The position numbers and the translations under genes are program-made. DNA of 64,000 nucleotides from Allolobophora icterica (taxonomy: Eukaryota > Annelida > Clitellata > Crassiclitellata > Lumbricidae), in the NCBI GenBank assembly GCA_963556255.1, contig OY744606.1, positions 5,399,127 through 5,463,126 on the forward strand, read 5' to 3'. This document shows, in pieces, positions 17,645 to 28,993 of this stretch (its first letter is position 1; each line of letters opens with the position of its first letter). The notes beneath the pieces are model-generated. The model was given only the letters and a program-made list of their open reading frames with translations, did not search any database and was not told the origin of the DNA.

Positions 17645-19521
17645 GTACTGAAGAAGAAAGTGCAGCTTCGAGCGACCGAGAGATAAGTACGAAGGCTTCT
17701 AAGTGGCGTACTAAAAATGCGTCCAGTACTCAGAAGAGACATGGGTACGAGCAACATCGGTCGGTACGGAACTCTACAGGAGAAAACGAGCCGTTGAGTG
17801 ACGATGAAATAGACACTGAAGAGTCTACGGGACGAAATGGAAAGAGGCACATTATTCGGAAGAGAGGTGAAAACGGTCAGCATCGATCAGCTGTGAGGGC
17901 TGAAGACGGAAACGAATCGATGAGTGACCACGATCACACAAGGAAGAATTTGCCCAAGACGAATGTCAGAAAAACGCCTGCTACGCAGAAGAGAGGCGAA
18001 AACCCAACAGACCGTGGAATACGAATTAAGCTGGAGAAATATGATGGAAAAACAGCGATAGCCGCGTTTTTGGCCAAGTTCGAAGTTTGTGGTCGTTGCA
18101 ATCGGTGGACTGATCGGGAGAAAGCAGATCAGTTAATGTGCGCTTTAACAGGGCCCGCGTCTCAGCTATTGTGGGATATGGGAGCTCAGGACAATGTAAC
18201 CTGGCAAGAACTTGTCGAAAGGCTCAAAGCGAGGTACGGTTCCGAAGACCAGACAAGCCTATATCGTATGAAACTTCGCACATACAGGGAGGCTCATGGA
18301 GAGACTCTGAGCACTGTTGTGCAAGAAATAAGGAGGTTGATGGCTTTGGCGTACCCAGGAGCTACAAGTGATATTGTCGAGACGGTTGCTTGTGATGCTT
18401 TCATTGACGCATTGGCAAATGAAGACTTGGCACAGAAAGTGCGGGAACGAGAGCCTGCTAACCTTGAGGCTGCCTATAAACATGCAGTTCGGTTAGATGC
18501 TTATGGCCGATCGGCGACACAAGGAAGTGATATGGACCGCAGACACGGCAGAGTTAAAGCTACAAGGGAAGATCGCAAAGCCACGGCTGTTGATGAGCAG
18601 AAAACTTTACGTATAGAAGATCTAGAACGGGAAATTAAGAATCTGTCAAGAGAAATTGGACGACTTATCTCGAAACAAGATTCCGACCCGGTTTCTGGAA
18701 GACCGTATGGAATGGCGAACAGTTCGGACAGAGCCATTGAAGGTCAAAGGAAGACCGAACCGAACGTCGTACAGCGACGGAATTTTCCGCCAGGACGTTT
18801 GAGAAACCCTGATATTGAATGTTACCTTTGTAAACAGAAAGGGCACGTTAAACGTTTTTGTCCTCAAGGAACTGCTGAGAGGATTGGTGAAGACAGAACC
18901 AATGAAACAACTAAGGCAGAACCCATCCAAGAGGAGGCTCAAAATCGACTGATCAAAGGCAGCAGGATGGCTTACGTTGTCGCTAGACTAGAAGGGAAGC
19001 GAATACACTGTCTACTTGATTCTGGAAGTGAAATGTCACTTGTGCCACGACGCCTTGTGTTGAACACCGTGCTAGTACCGTCAGCACAGCGTCTGTTAGC
19101 CGCTAATGGAAGTCAGATAAAAGTGGACGGTGAAACCACGCTGAAGATTGGTATTGGAAAACAGATATATCCTCTACCATGTTTAGTGACGGACCAAGTG
19201 ACGGAAGTGATCTTGGGGTTGTCATGGTTAGAAAACAATGAAGCTCAATGGGACTTCGCAAGGCGCTGCGTTTGTTTAGGGAGCGAGAAGATCCCTCTGA
19301 AAGAAGCCGTGACCGAATCCATGTGCCGGAGAGTTGTCGTTCAGGAGGACACCGTGATTCCGCGAAGAAGCGAAGTTGACGTCCCAGCTTCAGTGGTGTA
19401 CCCACATTTCCAAGAGGATAACGAAGATGGACGACTATTATTGTTAGAAAGGACAGTGAGGCTTTTGTTAAGTGACTTTCAAAGCTGCTGTGAGAGCTAT
19501 TTTGCGAGGACGATACCATGA
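17566..19521 (+). CDS. gag-pro: ORF2: Ty3-type Gag with CCHC knuckle and retropepsin (copy 1)
   Basis: Residues are numbered from the TTG at 17566, which is only a nominal start. About 1-145 are acidic and basic. 150-313 are a Ty3/gypsy Gag domain: KLEKYDGKTAIAAFLAKFEV, then QLLWDMGAQDNVTWQELVE, RYGSEDQTSLYRMKLRTY and a final HAVRLDAYGR. 347-371 form a likely coiled coil. The CCHC zinc knuckle has Cys419, Cys422, His427 and Cys432. The aspartic protease has LLDSGSEMSLVP with Asp485 and the ILGLSWL flap/floor motif at 549-555. A VIPRRSEVDVPA segment typical of the protease-RT linker follows, and then the frame stops. No RT, RNase H or integrase follows. It would form capsids and process Gag but cannot copy or integrate its RNA. 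Confidence 0.88.
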   Translation: MRNERKGSDFESFAGGDPRGDGRAALSTEEESAASSDREISTKASKWRTKNASSTQKRHGYEQHRSVRNSTGENEPLSDDEIDTEESTGRNGKRHIIRKRGENGQHRSAVRAEDGNESMSDHDHTRKNLPKTNVRKTPATQKRGENPTDRGIRIKLEKYDGKTAIAAFLAKFEVCGRCNRWTDREKADQLMCALTGPASQLLWDMGAQDNVTWQELVERLKARYGSEDQTSLYRMKLRTYREAHGETLSTVVQEIRRLMALAYPGATSDIVETVACDAFIDALANEDLAQKVREREPANLEAAYKHAVRLDAYGRSATQGSDMDRRHGRVKATREDRKATAVDEQKTLRIEDLEREIKNLSREIGRLISKQDSDPVSGRPYGMANSSDRAIEGQRKTEPNVVQRRNFPPGRLRNPDIECYLCKQKGHVKRFCPQGTAERIGEDRTNETTKAEPIQEEAQNRLIKGSRMAYVVARLEGKRIHCLLDSGSEMSLVPRRLVLNTVLVPSAQRLLAANGSQIKVDGETTLKIGIGKQIYPLPCLVTDQVTEVILGLSWLENNEAQWDFARRCVCLGSEKIPLKEAVTESMCRRVVVQEDTVIPRRSEVDVPASVVYPHFQEDNEDGRLLLLERTVRLLLSDFQSCCESYFARTIP

Positions 19522-21039
19522 CCGCTTAATTGCGGCGATTTTACGGACTTCTGTCGGAGAAACATTTTTGAGTTTTCGTTTGATGACTTTTTGTTTGGAC
19601 AGTTTCCTTGTACTGAAATGCATAACAATTGCGGTACATGTTACCGCTTAATTGCGGCGAGTTTGCGGACTATTGTTGGAAAACGATGTTTTAAGTTTCT
19701 GTTTGATGAAAACCTTTCAGTTGGACTGTGTATTAGTATTTTGATGTAACGATACTCGGAATACTTAGTAAATGCATAATTACGGGTGTTTTGAAAGTTC
19801 GTCGCATTGCGAATTCCTTGTTTCCCGTTTGATGATAACTGATGCTGAAGTGCTACTAAAAGATGTGTGACCATTTTCGGCACGTCTACTGATGCTAAAT
19901 TCGGGAGTTCCGAGGATAACTTTGGGTTTTGTTCTGATGAGAATAATTTTCAGACTACCCTAGACGCAGATAATACCATTTGCGGTCCTAGGTAGTTTAA
20001 TTGCGAAAAATTTACAAAGAAGCTTCGCAGTGCGACTTTCAGTTTCTTGTGAAGACGCCTATTGGGTGTTTTCGTGTATGCTGTTTGGATTTACGAACCG
20101 CATAAGTTATTAGACATTGCGGTGATTCTTATGGTTGTCGGCGAGTGCGAGAATCTTACGGATACGGTTTTGAGTTGAAATGTTAATTTCATTCCTTTGA
20201 TCCGAAGAGTACGGACTTAGAAATTGTTAGTGCATCGCCGTCAATAAGTTGAATTGTTGTCTATTAGGATAGCTAATGCTTTGATACGTTGCATTAGTTG
20301 ACAATTGTGTGTAAAGATAAACTTGTGTGATTGATGTATAATGTTAGTGCCTATGTTAAATGACATTAAATAGTTTCGTTTTAGTTGATACACGATGTTA
20401 GAGCAATGATGTAAATAGGATAATTTGTATTTAAAAAAAAAAAAGAAAAAAAAAAAAGAAACAATTTTAAGGCCGCCGAGCGATGCCGGTCGGTTATTGA
20501 CTTCGTCTTTGCTTTTAGTTATATTATTTTGGAGTTGTGCATGATGTGATGGACTAAGTTGACATTCGGGAGATAATTTGGTGACTTTTCTCTCCTAGGT
20601 CTCCTGGCCAGTTCGGTTAGGTAGAGCCCAGAGTCATGATAGAGGGCCTGTTAAGGTTGGCAACTTGGAGGATAAGACAGGTTGCCAGTAGGGCGGTTGA
20701 TGGAATCTCTTGCACCATTAAAAAGGCTGTCGTCAGTACGGTTCACAGGAGATAAGGGCGCTGGGTGGCATCTCCACGGTTTCAGAGTGGTTGCTCTGAC
20801 CAAAGTGTGCTTCCCCAGTTGCTGAGGCTCTCATCGTTGCTTGGCGTACGTGCGGGGTAGCAGAGATTGTCGTGTCTGGATGCAGTACTTGACAGAGTAA
20901 GTCCTCCAGATGACCGAGGTGTTACGCCCTATAACCAGCGAAATAGTGGTTCCTTGCCTTCTAAGTGGATCTGGGTTGGAGATGTTTCTGTCACGTGGAT
21001 CCAGGTCCCCGGTTTGTCGGAGATGCTCCGCATCTAAGT
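19522..21039 (+). other. 3' non-coding region replacing pol (copy 1)
   Basis: About 1.5 kb without a frame over 80 codons sits where pol would be. It opens with two diverged tandem units of about 120 bp (from 19522 and 19642), each starting ACCGCTTAATTGCGGCGA, a small palindrome. TTGCGGTACATGTTACCGC at about 19631-19649 is a further stem. An interrupted A-run lies at 20443-20465, and from about 20470 the sequence becomes GC-richer up to the polypurine tract. No decayed pol text is recognisable, so pol was probably replaced or fully deleted. Confidence 0.6.
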
Positions 21040-21052
21040 AAGGTGGGGAGAG
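21040..21052 (+). promoter_or_regulatory. Polypurine tract before LTR 2
   Basis: AAGGTGGGGAGAG ends directly at the TGTGGCG of the next LTR, the position of the plus-strand primer in LTR retroelements. One T interrupts it. Confidence 0.75.
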
Positions 21053-21385
21053 TGTGGCGGTTTGGCCACAAGGCACGAACGAAGGAATATAATGATAGCT
21101 GTCTTAATTAATTAACGTCTTATTCGATGGGTGGCGCTTTATAACTGTTCGATTATAATTATAATTACAAGTGCTGTATTTTATTTTTGCCATTTTAACG
21201 CTTTAATTTATTAATTACAATAAGAGAACACACCGTCTGTCCAATAATTAGTGGCTAAACATAGGGAGGCCGCTTAATATAGTTGGTAGATGTTTCGATT
21301 TTGGACACCTCTATTTAAGAAGACGGTGATGGCCTACTATATAAGTATGGAGGCATGAATATGGTTTACGTACTAACTTATAATC

Positions 21386-21736
21386 ATGCAGACCAATCAA
21401 TGTAGCCTTCCTATGGAGGCCAGAATAACGTCTTACGTACGAGACCATAGCGTGCAGATAGATGCAGATGGATTCATAGAGCTTGCCTCACGCTGCGTTG
21501 CCTATATCGTAGGACGGCGTTACTGCGTCCTGCATATACAGCGATACGGTTCTTTAGTGTCGTTGGTTAGCGATAAATACTGCACTCCGTGTGGTAGTAT
21601 ACGGCGAGTGATAAAGCGAGTTCCAGGTTTCGGGCAAGTTACAAATATATTTACGGACGAGAGGGCGTCCGAGAAAAGGCTAATCTGTGCGATCCCGGGT
21701 TACAGCCGAATCGATCGCTCTCGGGTGAAGGATTGA
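21386..21736 (+). CDS. LTR-encoded 116-aa ORF (LTR 2)
   Basis: Identical protein to that at 12857-13207 and placed the same way after the TATA box. Function unknown. Confidence 0.3.
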   Translation: MQTNQCSLPMEARITSYVRDHSVQIDADGFIELASRCVAYIVGRRYCVLHIQRYGSLVSLVSDKYCTPCGSIRRVIKRVPGFGQVTNIFTDERASEKRLICAIPGYSRIDRSRVKD

Positions 21737-21920
21737 GTCCGCCGATCCGACAGGTTTGGGGCCCACCCTGCCGTTAGATCGCGAAAAGGTCTGAATCTCG
21801 ATTGTTGGTAGTTTGCGGGCTGAGTATAGCTCGGGGAAAGACCGATAGTGAGAGATTGAGAGCTCACAGGTCTGTTCCGGTAACGTACGGGGCAAAGAGT
21901 TTCTTGGTGACCGTCTGATA

Positions 21921-22559
21921 AACCTCGGGCAAGGCCCCGCTGTTGATAGTCAGAGATACACGGGCAAAGACCCGGTGATACGCGGGCAAAGACCCGGTGT
22001 TGACCGTCAGATATAAACGGGCAAAGACCCGGTGGTACCCGTTAGAGATACGCGGGCAAAGACCCGGTGTTGATAGTCAGAGATAAACGGGCAAATACCC
22101 GGAGATACGCGGGCAAAGACCCGGTGTTGACCGTCAGATATAAACGGGCAAAGACCCGGTGGTAGCCGTCAGAGATACACGCGGAAAGGCCCCGCTGTTG
22201 ACCGTTAGAAATACACGGGCAAAGACCCGGAGATACGCGGGCAAAGACCCGGTGTTGACCGTCAGATATACACGGGCAAAGACCCGGTGGTACCCGTCAG
22301 AGATACACGGGCAAAGACCCGGAGATACGCGGGCAAAGACCCGGTGTTGACCGTCATATATAAACGGGCAAAGACCCGGTGGTAGCCGTCAGAGATACAC
22401 GCGGAAAGGCCCCGCAGTTGACCGTCAGAGATACACGGGCAAAGACCCGGTGGTAGCCGTTAGAGATACACGGGCAGAGTCCCAGCTGTTGACCGTCAGA
22501 GAAACACGCGGAAAGGCCCCGCAGTTGACCGTCTGAGATACACGGGCAAAGACCCGGTG
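21921..22559 (+). repeat. Hairpin minisatellite in LTR 2
   Basis: Same 20-unit order as in LTR 1, with no gain or loss of units, which argues that the copies separated recently. Confidence 0.85.
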
Positions 22560-23674
22560 GTGATAACTCAGTTAAAGTATCGTCCATAAAAGCTGAGCAG
22601 TGCGATCCCGAGTTACAGCAAAAACTAATCACTCTTGGGTATTGGATTGACCGCCGATTCGACAGGTTTGGGGCCCACCCTGCCGTTAGATCGCGAGCCG
22701 GTCTGAATCCCGATTGTGGAAGTTTAGCAGGCTGAGTAAACCTCGGGGAGAGACCGATCGTCCGAGAGTTAGAGAAAACACAGGTCTGTATAGGTAAAGT
22801 GCGGAGAAACATTCCGCTGGTGACGTCCGGTGAAGTACCGGAACGATCTTGTTGAAACTGTTCGATAACATCGGCGAACAACCGGTGAATCTCAATACGC
22901 GGTAACCGGGTTTGGCTGTTTTACGCGTCATAGTTACTCCCGCGGTTTACCGGCAAATATCCGTCCGGAAGACCATCCGGACGATCCGACCGTTGTCTGT
23001 TCCAGTGTTCGGGAAAGTTCCCACGGTGGGAAGCTACACAGGTCTGTGTGCAATAACGGGGTAAAGTTACCCACAGATACCGTTAGCAGAATCGAGTGTG
23101 AGTACCGAGAAACGAAGCCTACGAGTCTGTGCGCTCCCGGAAAAAGACCCAACTGTTACGTTCTCTATTTTATTCAGACAGTCATGTTCAAGAGATACGG
23201 CTAGTGGAGTAAGGGCCCACTCTGCTGCTCAGGTCTCGAGACAGACTAATTCTGAATAGTGGGAGGATAAAAGGTTGTGTAAACCGGAAAGAGATCAGAC
23301 CAAGATATTCGGGTCGGGTATTCGGGTACCCAGGTCCGAAAGAGACACGTCCGCTTTACTAGCGAAACCCAGCTAGTCAGAGTCCCAGGGTGAAGTGTAC
23401 GAGAGTTCCCGGTTAAAGGAACATTAACGCAGACCAAGAGTAAACGATACGAGAAAGTCCGGGTAGTCGGGTATCCAGATAGAACATATTTGCTTGCAGC
23501 AACACACAGCTCTGAGGACTGATTGAAGTGCGAGGTTGGGCCCCCCTCGTGCGTAGGTCAGAACAAAGGTCTGTGTGTGTAGATAGCGAAGGTTATAGAG
23601 AGAGGACCTTCACTATCAGAGTGCCATAGAGACCCGTTATCTTTCGAAGCAGAATTCATCATTGTGAGGCCGGT

Positions 23675-26173
23675 ATGCCGCACACGGAAACACAGCTAGA
23701 GATACGTGACAGTAAGAAGACGCGTTGCCCGATGGATACGTGTCTTCTATTACATGACGCAGAGACTCGTCATAAGTACTCCTTGTTCCCTGAACTTAGA
23801 GAACGTTTGGTGTTCCATGATAACGGCGATAGTTCAAGAGTCACGAGGTGCAGAATGGTCCGTCAAAGTTCAGACCAGGTAGAGAGGAAGAGAAAGCCCG
23901 TAACTAGGAAGGTACACAGAAAGGCAAAGACTGCTGCAGGTAAAAGATCGAACCCTGTTCTGAAGGACGGCCATCCTCAGGACGTTGCCCACCCGGTGAC
24001 CGCGGAAGTGGCAGAGTCTGATGCCGAGACCGAGCTCTACAGTGTAGCCTCTCATAGTAAAGCGGTAAACCCTGAACCTCCTCTGACAGGAATGGTCACT
24101 ATGGACAGAGATAAGCCTTTTGACGGGGACAATAGGCAAGGCAGTGACTCGGGTGGCTCCAGACGGGTAGTGGGCTGGAGTCACCACAGGAACCCGCCCG
24201 GCGCGGCAGGGCAGGCGTCCGGGCGGCGAACGCCACAAACTGGTACCAGAAGTGGGGTACCAGCGTTTCCTATCCACAGATCAGGGGAAGGCCCTGAAGA
24301 TGCAGATGACGAGTCCGATGATATCCCTAACCGTGAATACAGAAGCTTGGACCACAAAGGTGCACGTCCAAAGACACGGCAAAATGAGCAGAAGTTGTTT
24401 GGCGAATTGCTCGCACTTGGTGCAGCCAATACAATCGAAACGGTAGCTGGGGCCCGTAGTGGCCACGAAAGAGGTTCGTTTTCTCTCGCCGGTGTTGAAG
24501 GATGGCTGAGAAACGTTCCAAGGACTATTGAGACAGTTGTCCAGAACGATGTGGAAAATCAGAGATACCGGTTCGGTCAACGAACTGTTGAAGAGACTGG
24601 GCTTGATGTATCAAGGCCTTCTGAGAATATCAGGATACCACGAGTTTTACGCTTGAAAAATATAGAAAGAATGCCAGACGTGTTTAAGGAGATGTCAGTG
24701 CCTTTTCCTGGGGATGGCACAGTCCTAAAGAGAGTGCCCGGATTAATTGAAGACGCTAGAGTACCGCGAAAATTGCAAGAGAGAAGGGTAGAAGCCATGC
24801 CAGGAGACTTTGAGCAGCTTCGAGTTACTAGTCTTAGACAAGATACACAGCCACTACATTTGAAGAGGGCTGATGGTATGCCAAGAGCGTATGAGGAAGT
24901 CCGGGTACCGCGTTACCTAAACGATGATATCGTTGCGAAGAAAGCGAATGTTTGTGAGGCACGTCAGCGGAACGAAGACGATCGAAGATCTTTGACAGAT
25001 ATAGTGGATTGGAAAGCGGAGATGTCTTACTTGCGACAGAGCGTAGCGACAATGAGTAAGAGGCTAGAAGAACTATCGGCTCCCGCTGCTCATCAGAAAG
25101 AGTTGTTCCGAGGGGAAAATCCGGGGAACCCGTTGGGCCCAGGTTTCCGGGAGGACTGCCAAGGACAACTAAAGATGAATGAGTCAGCACGGAACCGAGG
25201 TTTCCCAGAAACACGTGAGAAAGTTTCGCATTCTGAAACTGTGGAAAAGACGCTCACCCGCTGTTTTCCGAAGGATAGCAGAATAATGTCGCAAGGTGTA
25301 AAGACAGAAAACTCGTGGAGTCAAGATTTTCAAGAAAATCGTGAAGCTGAAAGTGCGGAAAAGTGGCGGACCCGAGGTTCCCCAGAGAAACGTGAGAAGC
25401 TTGCAGAGGCTAAAAGTGCATGTGGCTCGCGAAGCCGTGGTTATCCAGAGGATCCTGAGAAACGTTGGCAGGTTGGAAGCTCTCTTAAACCGCCGAGCCG
25501 AGGTTACACAGAGAAAGGCGAGAGGATATCCCGTGATGAAAAGTCAAGAGAATCACGTGGTCAGTTTCTGCTGAAAAGAGACATGGTTGAGGTGAGACAA
25601 CCTTCGTCAGATGGCGCTTCAGATACAGAGGTTAAAAGCGTTTACAGAGAAGCGGCCGTGAGTAACAGAAGTTTTAGACGGAAAGATCCTATGAAATATG
25701 AAAGAGAGACGTATGGTCGGGTTAATCTATCCGAGTATGACAGACACGATAGAGACCAAGTAACCCATGAAGAAACAGACGAAGAAAGGAAAACGGAAAC
25801 GGACAGAGATCCTTTCTCGAGGAAATCGACCAAAGAGCGATGCTCTAGAGGCCAGAATACCGATTGTAAAGGTAGTAATCGCCTCGGTGGTAGTGGTGTT
25901 GTTAAGGTCGCCGACGGTGCGCGGAAAGTGACTCGACCGAAGACCGTGTTAACAATAATGACCGTTTCGTCGGGAGGGCGTCGTCAGGTGCAGTCGACAG
26001 CCAATGGGAAGCTCCCGTTCTGTACGAGGAATCCGACCGATCTAAGAAGCCAAAAAAGAGAGATGTTTGCGCAGAAGACCGAAATTCCCAGAGTTTGCGA
26101 AATGAACGCAAAGGGTCAGATTTCGAGTATTTCGCAGGCGGCGATCCGCGTGGAGACGGTCGGGCTGCATTAA
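23675..26173 (+). CDS. ORF1, 832 aa (copy 2)
   Basis: Starts in LTR 2 at the same ATG and is uninterrupted. It differs from copy 1 by one residue I can see: Ile instead of Leu in the C-terminal overlap (C to A at 26129), a change shared with copy 4. In ORF2's frame the same base makes Tyr instead of Ser (FEYF against FESF). Confidence 0.65.
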   Translation: MPHTETQLEIRDSKKTRCPMDTCLLLHDAETRHKYSLFPELRERLVFHDNGDSSRVTRCRMVRQSSDQVERKRKPVTRKVHRKAKTAAGKRSNPVLKDGHPQDVAHPVTAEVAESDAETELYSVASHSKAVNPEPPLTGMVTMDRDKPFDGDNRQGSDSGGSRRVVGWSHHRNPPGAAGQASGRRTPQTGTRSGVPAFPIHRSGEGPEDADDESDDIPNREYRSLDHKGARPKTRQNEQKLFGELLALGAANTIETVAGARSGHERGSFSLAGVEGWLRNVPRTIETVVQNDVENQRYRFGQRTVEETGLDVSRPSENIRIPRVLRLKNIERMPDVFKEMSVPFPGDGTVLKRVPGLIEDARVPRKLQERRVEAMPGDFEQLRVTSLRQDTQPLHLKRADGMPRAYEEVRVPRYLNDDIVAKKANVCEARQRNEDDRRSLTDIVDWKAEMSYLRQSVATMSKRLEELSAPAAHQKELFRGENPGNPLGPGFREDCQGQLKMNESARNRGFPETREKVSHSETVEKTLTRCFPKDSRIMSQGVKTENSWSQDFQENREAESAEKWRTRGSPEKREKLAEAKSACGSRSRGYPEDPEKRWQVGSSLKPPSRGYTEKGERISRDEKSRESRGQFLLKRDMVEVRQPSSDGASDTEVKSVYREAAVSNRSFRRKDPMKYERETYGRVNLSEYDRHDRDQVTHEETDEERKTETDRDPFSRKSTKERCSRGQNTDCKGSNRLGGSGVVKVADGARKVTRPKTVLTIMTVSSGGRRQVQSTANGKLPFCTRNPTDLRSQKREMFAQKTEIPRVCEMNAKGQISSISQAAIRVETVGLH
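24241..24258 (+). promoter_or_regulatory. Primer-binding site (copy 2)
   Basis: Identical TGGTACCAGAAGTGGGGT, 3 nt after LTR 2. Confidence 0.75.
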
Positions 26174-28050
26174 GTACTGAAGAAGAAAGTGCAGCTTCGA
26201 GCGACCGAGAGATAAGTACGAAGGCTTCTAAGTGGCGTACTAAAAATGCGTCCAGTACTCAGAAGAGACATGGGTACGAGCAACATCGGTCGGTACGGAA
26301 CTCTACAGGAGAAAACGAGCCGTTGAGTGACGATGAAATAGACACTGAAGAGTCTACGGGACGAAATGGAAAGAGGCACATTATTCGGAAGAGAGGTGAA
26401 AACGGTCAGCATCGATCAGCTGTGAGGGCTGAAGACGGAAACGAATCGATGAGTGACCACGATCACACAAGGAAGAATTTGCCCAAGACGAATGTCAGAA
26501 AAACGCCTGCTACGCAGAAGAGAGGCGAAAACCCAACAGACCGTGGAATACGAATTAAGCTGGAGAAATATGATGGAAAAACAGCGATAGCCGCGTTTTT
26601 GGCCAAGTTCGAAGTTTGTGGTCGTTGCAATCGGTGGACTGATCGGGAGAAAGCAGATCAGTTAATGTGCGCTTTAACAGGGCCCGCGTCTCAGCTATTG
26701 TGGGATATGGGAGCTCAGGACAATGTAACCTGGCAAGAACTTGTCGAAAGGCTCAAAGCGAGGTACGGTTCCGAAGACCAGACAAGCCTATATCGTATGA
26801 AACTTCGCACATACAGGGAGGCTCATGGAGAGACTCTGAGCACTGTTGTGCAAGAAATAAGGAGGTTGATGGCTTTGGCGTACCCAGGAGCTACAAGTGA
26901 TATTGTCGAGACGGTTGCTTGTGATGCTTTCATTGACGCATTGGCAAATGAAGACTTGGCACAGAAAGTGCGGGAACGAGAGCCTGCTAACCTTGAGGCT
27001 GCCTATAAACATGCAGTTCGGTTAGATGCTTATGGCCGATCGGCGACACAAGGAAGTGATATGGACCGCAGACACGGCAGAGTTAAAGCTACAAGGGAAG
27101 ATCGCAAAGCCACGGCTGTTGATGAGCAGAAAACTTTACGTATAGAAGATCTAGAACGGGAAATTAAGAATCTGTCAAGAGAAATTGGACGACTTATCTC
27201 GAAACAAGATTCCGACCCGGTTTCTGGAAGACCGTATGGAATGGCGAACAGTTCGGACAGAGCCATTGAAGGTCAAAGGAAGACCGAACCGAACGTCGTA
27301 CAGCGACGGAATTTTCCGCCAGGACGTTTGAGAAACCCTGATATTGAATGTTACCTTTGTAAACAGAAAGGGCACGTTAAACGTTTTTGTCCTCAAGGAA
27401 CTGCTGAGAGGATTGGTGAAGACAGAACCAATGAAACAACTAAGGCAGAACCCATCCAAGAGGAGGCTCAAAATCGACTGATCAAAGGCAGCAGGATGGC
27501 TTACGTTGTCGCTAGACTAGAAGGGAAGCGAATACACTGTCTACTTGATTCTGGAAGTGAAATGTCACTTGTGCCACGACGCCTTGTGTTGAACACCGTG
27601 CTAGTACCGTCAGCACAGCGTCTGTTAGCCGCTAATGGAAGTCAGATAAAAGTGGACGGTGAAACCACGCTGAAGATTGGTATTGGAAAACAGATATATC
27701 CTCTACCATGTTTAGTGACGGACCAAGTGACGGAAGTGATCTTGGGGTTGTCATGGTTAGAAAACAATGAAGCTCAATGGGACTTCGCAAGGCGCTGCGT
27801 TTGTTTAGGGAGCGAGAAGATCCCTCTGAAAGAAGCCGTGACCGAATCCATGTGCCGGAGAGTTGTCGTTCAGGAGGACACCGTGATTCCGCGAAGAAGC
27901 GAAGTTGACGTCCCAGCTTCAGTGGTGTACCCACATTTCCAAGAGGATAACGAAGATGGACGACTATTATTGTTAGAAAGGACAGTGAGGCTTTTGTTAA
28001 GTGACTTTCAAAGCTGCTGTGAGAGCTATTTTGCGAGGACGATACCATGA
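26095..28050 (+). CDS. gag-pro: ORF2 Gag-PR (copy 2)
   Basis: Intact 651-codon frame with the Gag domain, CCHC knuckle and DSG protease motif unchanged from copy 1. Its only visible difference is the Ser-to-Tyr change near the start. It too stops before any RT. Confidence 0.88.
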   Translation: MRNERKGSDFEYFAGGDPRGDGRAALSTEEESAASSDREISTKASKWRTKNASSTQKRHGYEQHRSVRNSTGENEPLSDDEIDTEESTGRNGKRHIIRKRGENGQHRSAVRAEDGNESMSDHDHTRKNLPKTNVRKTPATQKRGENPTDRGIRIKLEKYDGKTAIAAFLAKFEVCGRCNRWTDREKADQLMCALTGPASQLLWDMGAQDNVTWQELVERLKARYGSEDQTSLYRMKLRTYREAHGETLSTVVQEIRRLMALAYPGATSDIVETVACDAFIDALANEDLAQKVREREPANLEAAYKHAVRLDAYGRSATQGSDMDRRHGRVKATREDRKATAVDEQKTLRIEDLEREIKNLSREIGRLISKQDSDPVSGRPYGMANSSDRAIEGQRKTEPNVVQRRNFPPGRLRNPDIECYLCKQKGHVKRFCPQGTAERIGEDRTNETTKAEPIQEEAQNRLIKGSRMAYVVARLEGKRIHCLLDSGSEMSLVPRRLVLNTVLVPSAQRLLAANGSQIKVDGETTLKIGIGKQIYPLPCLVTDQVTEVILGLSWLENNEAQWDFARRCVCLGSEKIPLKEAVTESMCRRVVVQEDTVIPRRSEVDVPASVVYPHFQEDNEDGRLLLLERTVRLLLSDFQSCCESYFARTIP

Positions 28051-28957
28051 CCGCTTAATTGCGGCGATTTTACGGACTTCTGTCGGAGAAACATTTTTGA
28101 GTTTTCGTTTGATGACTTTTTGTTTGGACAGTTTCCTTGTACTGAAATGCATAACAATTGCGGTACATGTTACCGCTTAATTGCGGCGAGTTTGCGGACT
28201 ATTGTTGGAAAACGATGTTTTAAGTTTCTGTTTGATGAAAACCTTTCAGTTGGACTGTGTATTAGTATTTTGATGTAACGATACTCGGAATACTTAGTAA
28301 ATGCATAATTACGGGTGTTTTGAAAGTTCGTCGCATTGCGAATTCCTTGTTTCCCGTTTGATGATAACTGATGCTGAAGTGCTACTAAAAGATGTGTGAC
28401 CATTTTCGGCACGTCTACTGATGCTAAATTCGGGAGTTCCGAGGATAACTTTGGGTTTTGTTCTGATGAGAATAATTTTCAGACTACCCTAGACGCAGAT
28501 AATACCATTTGCGGTCCTAGGTAGTTTAATTGCGAAAAATTTACAAAGAAGCTTCGCAGTGCGACTTTCAGTTTCTTGTGAAGACGCCTATTGGGTGTTT
28601 TCGTGTATGCTGTTTGGATTTACGAACCGCATAAGTTATTAGACATTGCGGTGATTCTTATGGTTGTCGGCGAGTGCGAGAATCTTACGGATACGGTTTT
28701 GAGTTGAAATGTTAATTTCATTCCTTTGATCCGAAGAGTACGGACTTAGAAATTGTTAGTGCATCGCCGTCAATAAGTTGAATTGTTGTCTATTAGGATA
28801 GCTAATGCTTTGATACGTTGCATTAGTTGACAATTGTGTGTAAAGATAAACTTGTGTGATTGATGTATAATGTTAGTGCCTATGTTAAATGACATTAAAT
28901 AGTTTCGTTTTAGTTGATACACGATGTTAGAGCAATGATGTAAATAGGATAATTTGT

Positions 28958-28993
<36 letters not shown>

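Larger units (their letters stand above)
21053..24237 (+). repeat. LTR 2, 3185 bp
   Basis: Same length as LTR 1. It serves both as 3' end of copy 1 and 5' end of copy 2; there is only one LTR at the junction, not two back to back. TATATAAG lies at 21338-21345 and the hairpin minisatellite at 21921-22559. I noticed no difference from LTR 1. Confidence 0.9.
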
